Assembly (NCBI GenBank): GCA_019417975.1
Contig: DYCT01000040.1
Location: 1 to 6,781, forward strand
Direction: 5' to 3'
Source: Bacteroides sp.
Lineage (GTDB): Bacteria > Bacteroidota > Bacteroidia > Bacteroidales > Bacteroidaceae
DNA: 6,781 nucleotides
Each line of letters begins with the position of its first letter. Position 1 is the stretch's first letter. The translations under genes were made by a program, and so were the position numbers. Shown here piece by piece: positions 1 through 4,352 of this stretch. The notes beneath the pieces are model-generated. The model worked only from the letters and a program-made list of their open reading frames with translations, had not been told where the DNA came from and ran no database searches.

Positions 1-79
1 ACTTCATATTGATTGGCTTCTTTTTTATCTATTACAAATGTAATGGAAATATTTGAATAAGTTGGAGTTACCTTCTTTT
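1..79. other. Short non-assigned left edge
   Basis: This stretch lies just downstream of the phosphoesterase stop codon and has no gene that can be identified. Two readings compete. Either a leftward gene starts at the ATG at 7-5 on the minus strand, or a rightward gene ends here. Plus-strand frame 3 stays open from the edge to a TGA at 54-56 with a hydrophobic tail, and frame 2 stays open to a TAA at 41-43. There is no hairpin with a T-run that would mark a terminator after the operon. Confidence 0.3.
35..42 (-). promoter_or_regulatory. Possible Bacteroidota -7 box for a gene beyond the left edge
   Basis: On the minus strand these bases read TACATTTG, which fits the Bacteroidota -7 consensus TAnnTTTG. 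An ATG at 7-5 on the same strand lies 27 bases downstream, so the box could serve a leftward gene of which only about two codons (Met-Lys) are in the window. No convincing -33 TTTG element is seen at the expected distance. The box lies inside a 5-bp inverted repeat (ATTAC-AAAT-GTAAT, 31-44). The match is short in AT-rich DNA and could be chance. Confidence 0.25.
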
Positions 80-1228
80 TTAATTCTTTTTCAGCGTAAT
101 CACCGTGATTTCGGGCCAGGCTCCGAAACGGAATGGCATACCTACTGTTCCCAGACCGATATTTACATAGAGGGCACGTTCTCCTTCTTGATATATTCCT
201 TGCCATTCCGGATAGAATTTAGAGGAAGGTGAGTAGCCGCCTACAATCAGTTGCATGGCATGGGTATGTCCCGATAGCGTGAGGTCGGCATCGGAGTTTG
301 GGAGTACTTCTGCCCTCCAGTGGGTTGGATTATGGCTTAGTAGTATTTTAAAGGCATTTCCGGTTCCTGCCAGTGCTTTTTGTAAGTCGCCTCGCCCGTT
401 GAAAGGTGGTTTGCCCCAGTTTTCTACACCGGCCAATGCAATGCTGTCGGTGCCTCTGTGTAGGAATATGTGTTCGTTGTTTAGCAGAATCCACCCCATG
501 TCAGCTTCTCGCTGTTTAAGCTCATGGAGGTTTTCTATCTCTTCATGTTTGTTGTTCCATTGATAATATTTGCCATAATCGTGGTTTCCTAGGATAGAAT
601 ATACGCCATCGCGTGCTTTGAGTTGCGAAAGGATGGGCTCGAATCCGTTTAGTTCGGCTGCTCGGGCATTGACCAGGTCGCCTGTAAATACGATGAGGTC
701 CGGGTTTTGTGCATTGACCAAGTCGACGGCTTCCTGTACTTTTTCCGGATATTGCAGGAAACTGCCTAAATGGATGTCTGACAATTGTATGATGCGATAG
801 CCGTCGAATGCTTTGGGTAGCCGAGAGGAGGTATAGGTGATTTCTTTGGTCTGAAAGCGGTGTTTACCATAGAGAGTAGCATATACGGTACAGACGGTAC
901 AGACAAATGCGGCGACTAAAGCAAACTTTGTAAATGGCATTGATTTGATTGAAAAAAGCAAGTCGGGCCAAGAGCAGAATGTGAATACGACTTGTGGAAC
1001 AACCAAAAAGAAAAACGATGCGAAAATCCAACCGATGTGTGCACCTGAAAGCCATTCGGGAGTGGCGATAAACGTCATGTAGATATAGATACAGACGAAA
1101 ATGAGAATTGGCAGCAGATACGATAGTTTCAGTGCCAAAGGGAGGTGTAGTTTATTGATATAAAACCGATAAATGTAAATGTAGGGAACGGCTAACAGTA
1201 AAATGAGAATAAATGTATATCGTTGCAT
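80..1228 (-). CDS. Membrane-anchored calcineurin-like metallophosphoesterase (YkuE/YaeI type)
   Basis: This 382-residue protein probably hydrolyses a phosphomonoester or phosphodiester using two metal ions; its substrate is unknown. The N-terminal 120 residues are strongly hydrophobic, with four likely membrane helices near residues 4-20, 33-52, 66-85 and 102-120. The catalytic domain follows and carries every classical motif in order: SDIH (D151, H153), GDLVN (G183, D184, N187), GNHD (N215, H216, D217), SHNP (H299) and GHTH (H321, H323). The metal site therefore looks intact. The N-terminal membrane part resembles the many metallophosphoesterases annotated in Bacteroidota. A role in envelope lipid metabolism, for example an LpxG-like UDP-diacylglucosamine hydrolase or another phospholipid-type substrate, is only a guess. 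The ATG at 1228 follows the upstream gene's stop by 16 bases, with no clear Shine-Dalgarno sequence. It is the last gene of the four-gene operon. Confidence 0.9.
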   Translation of the reverse strand: MQRYTFILILLLAVPYIYIYRFYINKLHLPLALKLSYLLPILIFVCIYIYMTFIATPEWLSGAHIGWIFASFFFLVVPQVVFTFCSWPDLLFSIKSMPFTKFALVAAFVCTVCTVYATLYGKHRFQTKEITYTSSRLPKAFDGYRIIQLSDIHLGSFLQYPEKVQEAVDLVNAQNPDLIVFTGDLVNARAAELNGFEPILSQLKARDGVYSILGNHDYGKYYQWNNKHEEIENLHELKQREADMGWILLNNEHIFLHRGTDSIALAGVENWGKPPFNGRGDLQKALAGTGNAFKILLSHNPTHWRAEVLPNSDADLTLSGHTHAMQLIVGGYSPSSKFYPEWQGIYQEGERALYVNIGLGTVGMPFRFGAWPEITVITLKKN

Positions 1229-1244
1229 GGGGTTATAGGACGTT

Positions 1245-2129
1245 TTATAAGTTTGAACTCAGAAATTGTTGCATACGTGTTATCGGCAGTTGTCGTCTTC
1301 GGGCATAATCGTGTAATTGGTCTTCACCTATTTTCCCGATATGAAAATAGCGGGCTGCCGGATGGGCAAACATAAATCCGCTGACTGATGCATGTGGATT
1401 CATGGCCCCGTTTTCAGTCAGATTGATACCTATTTCTTTCAGATTAAGCAGCTTGTCGAGCAAGAACTTGATGCTTTGGTCGGGGATAGCCGGATAGCCA
1501 ATAGCCGGACGTATGCCCTGAAACTTTTCGGATAGCAGTTCCGGGATACTCAACTGTTCATCGGGGGCATATCCCCAAGCTTCCTTGCGTACGTATTCGT
1601 GCATTTTCTCTGCTGCTGCTTCTGCCAGTCGGCTCTCTAAGGTCTGTAAGAGCAGACTTTTGTAAGCATCGTCGGCATAGCGCGTCTCCAAAGAGCAGGT
1701 TACGCTGGTGGCAAACACACCGATTGTATCTTCTATCCCTTGGCTACGCGGACGGATGAAGTCGCTTAAACAGAGGTTGGGCGACTGGGCATCCAGCCTT
1801 TGTTGTTGCCGTAAGAAAGGGATTCGTAAGCCGTCTATATAAATATCATCGCCTTCCGAGTTGGCTTTCAGTAAGCGGAACGTTGCTCTTACGGTAAAGT
1901 TGTCTGATACTTCTTCCAAAATCCGGATGGCTTCTTTATGCAGTTGCATCGCTTCGGCTGCCTTTCCTCGTTCATGTTCCGGAAAGTGGGCCAACCACAT
2001 TGCACGACAGGCATCACATCCATGTATGTTGGCAATGCCGGCAAAGTGGGGCTGGAATCCCCAAGCATGGTAGAAATAAATCCAGTTGATATAGGCTCGT
2101 AGTCGCTGTATCGGGTATGTAAGCGTCAT
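1245..2129 (-). CDS. Stand-alone reactivation domain of cobalamin-dependent methionine synthase (MetH C-terminal domain-like)
   Basis: This 294-residue protein consists only of the Met_synt_B12 domain that forms the C-terminal end of Escherichia coli MetH. In MetH that domain binds S-adenosylmethionine and, with reduced flavodoxin, re-methylates cob(II)alamin after accidental oxidation. Family landmarks appear in order: GDDIYID (93-99), LSDF (121-124, with D123 at the place of an AdoMet-contacting Asp), a helix with LHxxVRxxxWGYAP-like sequence (177-189), QGIRPAIGYP (204-213, the core AdoMet-binding motif), LTENGAM (237-243), and VSGFMFAHPAARYF (249-262) followed by GKI and DQ.xDYA. No folate, homocysteine or cobalamin domain is present, so it must act in trans, presumably on a MetH encoded elsewhere. 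It departs from MetH in GYPAIPDQ, where E. coli has GYPACPEH, and in LTENGAM versus LTESFAM. The ATG abuts the pyrC stop (TAAATG), so translation is probably coupled. Family assignment is strong; the in-trans role is inferred. Confidence 0.88.
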   Translation of the reverse strand: MTLTYPIQRLRAYINWIYFYHAWGFQPHFAGIANIHGCDACRAMWLAHFPEHERGKAAEAMQLHKEAIRILEEVSDNFTVRATFRLLKANSEGDDIYIDGLRIPFLRQQQRLDAQSPNLCLSDFIRPRSQGIEDTIGVFATSVTCSLETRYADDAYKSLLLQTLESRLAEAAAEKMHEYVRKEAWGYAPDEQLSIPELLSEKFQGIRPAIGYPAIPDQSIKFLLDKLLNLKEIGINLTENGAMNPHASVSGFMFAHPAARYFHIGKIGEDQLHDYARRRQLPITRMQQFLSSNL

Positions 2130-3470
2130 TTATCGGTTGAATAGAATGGCTTGCCCCCGGTAGTTCTCGTTGAGCTTACCCTGATTGAAAACTAAATGTC
2201 CGTTTACAAATGTTTTCTCTACCTGTGTGTGGAATGTCTTTCCTTCGAGTGGACTCCAGCCACACTTGCTTTGTATTTTGTCGGTGGTGAGTGTCCATTC
2301 CAGATTTGGATTTAGCAATACCAAGTCGGCTTGATATCCTTTACGGATGAATCCTCTTTGGGCTATCTGGTAGAGGGTGGCAGGAGCATGGCACATCTTT
2401 TCTACAACTTCTTCTATGCTTAATATGCCATCGCGAACCAATTCCATCATACAGACCAATGAAAATTGGATTATAGGCATTCCTGATACGGCTTTCAGTG
2501 CGCCTCCGTTTTTTTCGCTTAAGAGATGGGGGGCATGGTCGGTTCCTATCACATCGATTCTGCCTTCTTTTAATGCTTGTCGAAGAGCGGCTCTGTCGCT
2601 TTCTTCTTTGATGGCCGGGTTGCATTTGATGCGGGTGCCTAATGTCTGGTAATCGGCTTTTGTAAACATCAAATGACCGATACAGGCTTCTGCAGTAATT
2701 CGTTTTTCACTCAGAGGCTTAGGGTCGAATAAACTGAGTTCGCGGGCTGTTGTAATGTGTAAGATGTGCAGGCGTGCGCCTGTTTCTTTGGCCAATTTTA
2801 CAGCCAAGGAAGATGATTCGTAACAAGCTTCTTCGCTTCGGATTATCGGATGCCAACTCAAATCGGGGTCATCACCAGCTTCGGCTTTAGCCTTTTCTGT
2901 GTTTTGGCGGATGATGTTTTGGTCTTCACAATGTGCGGCAATAAGCATGTCGGCTTCGGAAAACAATTTACGGAGTGCCTCAAGGCGGTCGACCAACATA
3001 TTTCCAGTACTGGCTCCCATGAAAAGTTTAATGCCACATACTCGTTTCTTATCGAGTTGTTTCAATAAGTGGGTATTGTCGTTGGTCGCTCCAAAATAGA
3101 AAGAATAGTTGATTAGACTTTCTTGGGCTCCCCGTTGGAATTTGTCTTCCAAAGCCTCTAATGTAGTGGTTTGTGGCAATACGTTTGGCATATCCATGAA
3201 AGAGGTGACTCCACCGGCTGCTGCTGCTCGACTTTCACTGGCGATGTCGGCTTTGTGGGTCAGTCCGGGTTCACGGAAGTGGACATGGTCGTCAATAATT
3301 CCCGGAATCAGGTAGTACATCTGCGCATCGATAGTTTCATCGCATGGCGCAGAGGGCTTTTCATCGTCCTTTAAGATTTCAGCAATAATCTCATCTTGCA
3401 ACACGACAGAGCCTCGGAACACTTGTCCTTCATTGACAATACGCGCATTATATATTAAAGTACGTTTCAT
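2130..3470 (-). CDS. pyrC: Dihydroorotase (class I-like, about 450 residues)
   Basis: Dihydroorotase closes N-carbamoyl-aspartate to dihydroorotate, the third step of de novo pyrimidine synthesis, in the cytoplasm. With the start chosen here it has 446 residues, usual for the long dihydroorotases and longer than the approximately 350-residue E. coli type. It has the amidohydrolase barrel: HVHFREPG (H62, H64, R66), MPN (N96), GIKLFMGAS (K148, a candidate for carboxylation as a metal bridge), AHCED (H180), LHILH (H238), a CNPAIK segment (N284) and GTDHAPH (D311, H312, H315), so all metal and substrate positions seem intact. The start MKRTLIYNAR at 3470 is preferred over an in-frame ATG at 3497. 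It gives a 4-base ATGA overlap with the upstream glycosyltransferase, and the extra nine residues (MVPKISSKA) do not look like family sequence. The stop directly abuts the next start. Confidence 0.93.
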   Translation of the reverse strand: MKRTLIYNARIVNEGQVFRGSVVLQDEIIAEILKDDEKPSAPCDETIDAQMYYLIPGIIDDHVHFREPGLTHKADIASESRAAAAGGVTSFMDMPNVLPQTTTLEALEDKFQRGAQESLINYSFYFGATNDNTHLLKQLDKKRVCGIKLFMGASTGNMLVDRLEALRKLFSEADMLIAAHCEDQNIIRQNTEKAKAEAGDDPDLSWHPIIRSEEACYESSSLAVKLAKETGARLHILHITTARELSLFDPKPLSEKRITAEACIGHLMFTKADYQTLGTRIKCNPAIKEESDRAALRQALKEGRIDVIGTDHAPHLLSEKNGGALKAVSGMPIIQFSLVCMMELVRDGILSIEEVVEKMCHAPATLYQIAQRGFIRKGYQADLVLLNPNLEWTLTTDKIQSKCGWSPLEGKTFHTQVEKTFVNGHLVFNQGKLNENYRGQAILFNR

Positions 3471-4210
3471 GGCTTTTGAGGATATTTTCGGAACCAACTG
3501 TTTATTTTCAATTTGATGACACCAAAAACAGCTTCTCCAAAGATGCTGCTGTTCATCTTAGAAGTACCCAACTCTCGGTTGATGAAAATGACGGGAACTT
3601 CAATAATCTTGAATCCGCATTTGTAGGCGGTAAATTTCATCTCTATCTGGAAAGCATATCCCTTGAAGCGTATCTTGTCTAGTTCAATAGTTTCCAATAC
3701 CTGTCTGCGATAACATTTGAATCCGGCTGTTGTGTCATGAATGGGTAGGCCGGTAATGATGCGTACATATTTAGATGCAAAGTACGACATCAGCACTCGT
3801 CCCATAGGCCAGTTTACGACATTCACTCCACTAATGTAGCGTGAACCAATGGCTACATCGCCTCCTTCCACTGTACAAGCATGGTATAGGCGCGGTAGGT
3901 CGTTTGGGTTGTGAGAGAAATCGGCATCCATCTCGAAAATGAAATCATACTTGTGCTCAATAGCCCATTTAAATCCTGTGATGTAGGCTGTTCCAAGACC
4001 TAATTTCCCTTTACGCTCTATCATGAACAGGCGTTCGGGAAACTCTTGTTGTAGGGTACGTACGATATCGGCAGTCCCGTCAGGAGAATTGTCTTCGATG
4101 ACGAGGATGTGGAAAACTTTTTCCAGCCCGAATACGGCTCGGATGATGTTTTCTATGTTTTCCCTTTCTTGATATGTAGGGATGATTACAATGCTATCTG
4201 ATGCTTGCAT
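3467..4210 (-). CDS. GT2 polyprenyl-phosphate sugar synthase (dolichyl-phosphate mannose synthase-like)
   Basis: This 247-residue enzyme probably transfers a sugar, by homology mannose from GDP-mannose, to a polyprenyl phosphate carrier at the inner face of the cytoplasmic membrane. The lipid-linked sugar would then feed envelope glycan or protein glycosylation. Visible GT-A features are IPTYQERENI (10-19), VIEDNSPDGT (37-46), the DxD motif in EMDADFSHNP (D95, D97), DTTAGFKCYRR (159-169), GYAFQIEM (184-191) and the basic ELGTSKM segment (213-219). This set is typical of DPM1-like enzymes. There is no C-terminal membrane domain, so it is the short, peripheral form, like the catalytic DPM1 subunit. 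The donor sugar and lipid cannot be read from the sequence, and glucose or another hexose is possible. The upstream in-frame ATG is cut off by a TAA, which fixes the start at 4210. It is the promoter-proximal gene of the leftward operon and overlaps pyrC by ATGA. Confidence 0.88.
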   Translation of the reverse strand: MQASDSIVIIPTYQERENIENIIRAVFGLEKVFHILVIEDNSPDGTADIVRTLQQEFPERLFMIERKGKLGLGTAYITGFKWAIEHKYDFIFEMDADFSHNPNDLPRLYHACTVEGGDVAIGSRYISGVNVVNWPMGRVLMSYFASKYVRIITGLPIHDTTAGFKCYRRQVLETIELDKIRFKGYAFQIEMKFTAYKCGFKIIEVPVIFINRELGTSKMNSSIFGEAVFGVIKLKINSWFRKYPQKP

Positions 4211-4239
4211 ATATTTATCTATTCATAGATGTTATGTTG

Positions 4240-4247
4240 CAAAAGTA
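4240..4247 (-). promoter_or_regulatory. Predicted Bacteroidota promoter of the leftward operon
   Basis: The minus strand reads TACTTTTG here, a full match to the Bacteroidota -7 consensus TAnnTTTG, within GTACTTTTGCAA (4248-4237). It ends 29 bases before the glycosyltransferase ATG. That predicts a start of transcription roughly around 4230-4235 and a short leader. No clean TTTG is found at the -33 position. The region between box and ATG is AT-rich and lacks a Shine-Dalgarno sequence, as is usual in this phylum. Confidence 0.6.
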
Positions 4248-4324
4248 CGATTTATTTAGGAAACGCCTTGTCTCTTTGTGCAAAATTTAATTTATGCGTA
4301 TCGATAAATGGTTCTATTTTTTTG

Positions 4325-4332
4325 TACTTTTG
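4325..4332 (+). promoter_or_regulatory. Predicted Bacteroidota promoter of mfd
   Basis: TACTTTTG matches the -7 consensus TAnnTTTG exactly, inside GTACTTTTGCAA. Twenty bases separate it from the mfd ATG, implying a very short leader of about 15 bases. A TTTG at 4275-4278 is too far upstream to be the -33 element, and no good -33 match is seen at about 20 bases upstream. The sequence before the ATG (GAATTTGAT) carries no Shine-Dalgarno. Confidence 0.6.
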
Positions 4333-4352
4333 CAATTCCGATTGAATTTGAT

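Larger units (their letters stand above)
4237..4335. repeat. Perfect 12-bp inverted repeat spanning the divergent promoters
   Basis: TTGCAAAAGTAC at 4237-4248 is the exact reverse complement of GTACTTTTGCAA at 4324-4335, with 75 bases between them. Each arm contains the -7 box of one divergent transcription unit, so the repeat is best explained as two copies of the same extended promoter core facing outward rather than as a stem-loop or operator. The central 75 bases are AT-rich and show no further motif that I can name. Confidence 0.65.

Noticed and set aside
60..90. T-rich stretch after the phosphoesterase as an intrinsic terminator
   Set aside because: On the minus strand it reads as A-rich, not T-rich, and no GC-rich hairpin precedes it.
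3471..3497. In-frame upstream ATG at 3497 as an alternative pyrC start
   Set aside because: It would add nine residues unlike the family and lengthen the overlap with the glycosyltransferase to 31 bases. The ATG at 3470 gives the common ATGA overlap and a typical N-terminus.
4237..4335. The 12-bp inverted repeat as a transcription terminator or riboswitch stem
   Set aside because: The 75-base loop is too long for a terminator, no T-run follows an arm, and each arm coincides with a promoter box at the right distance from a start codon.
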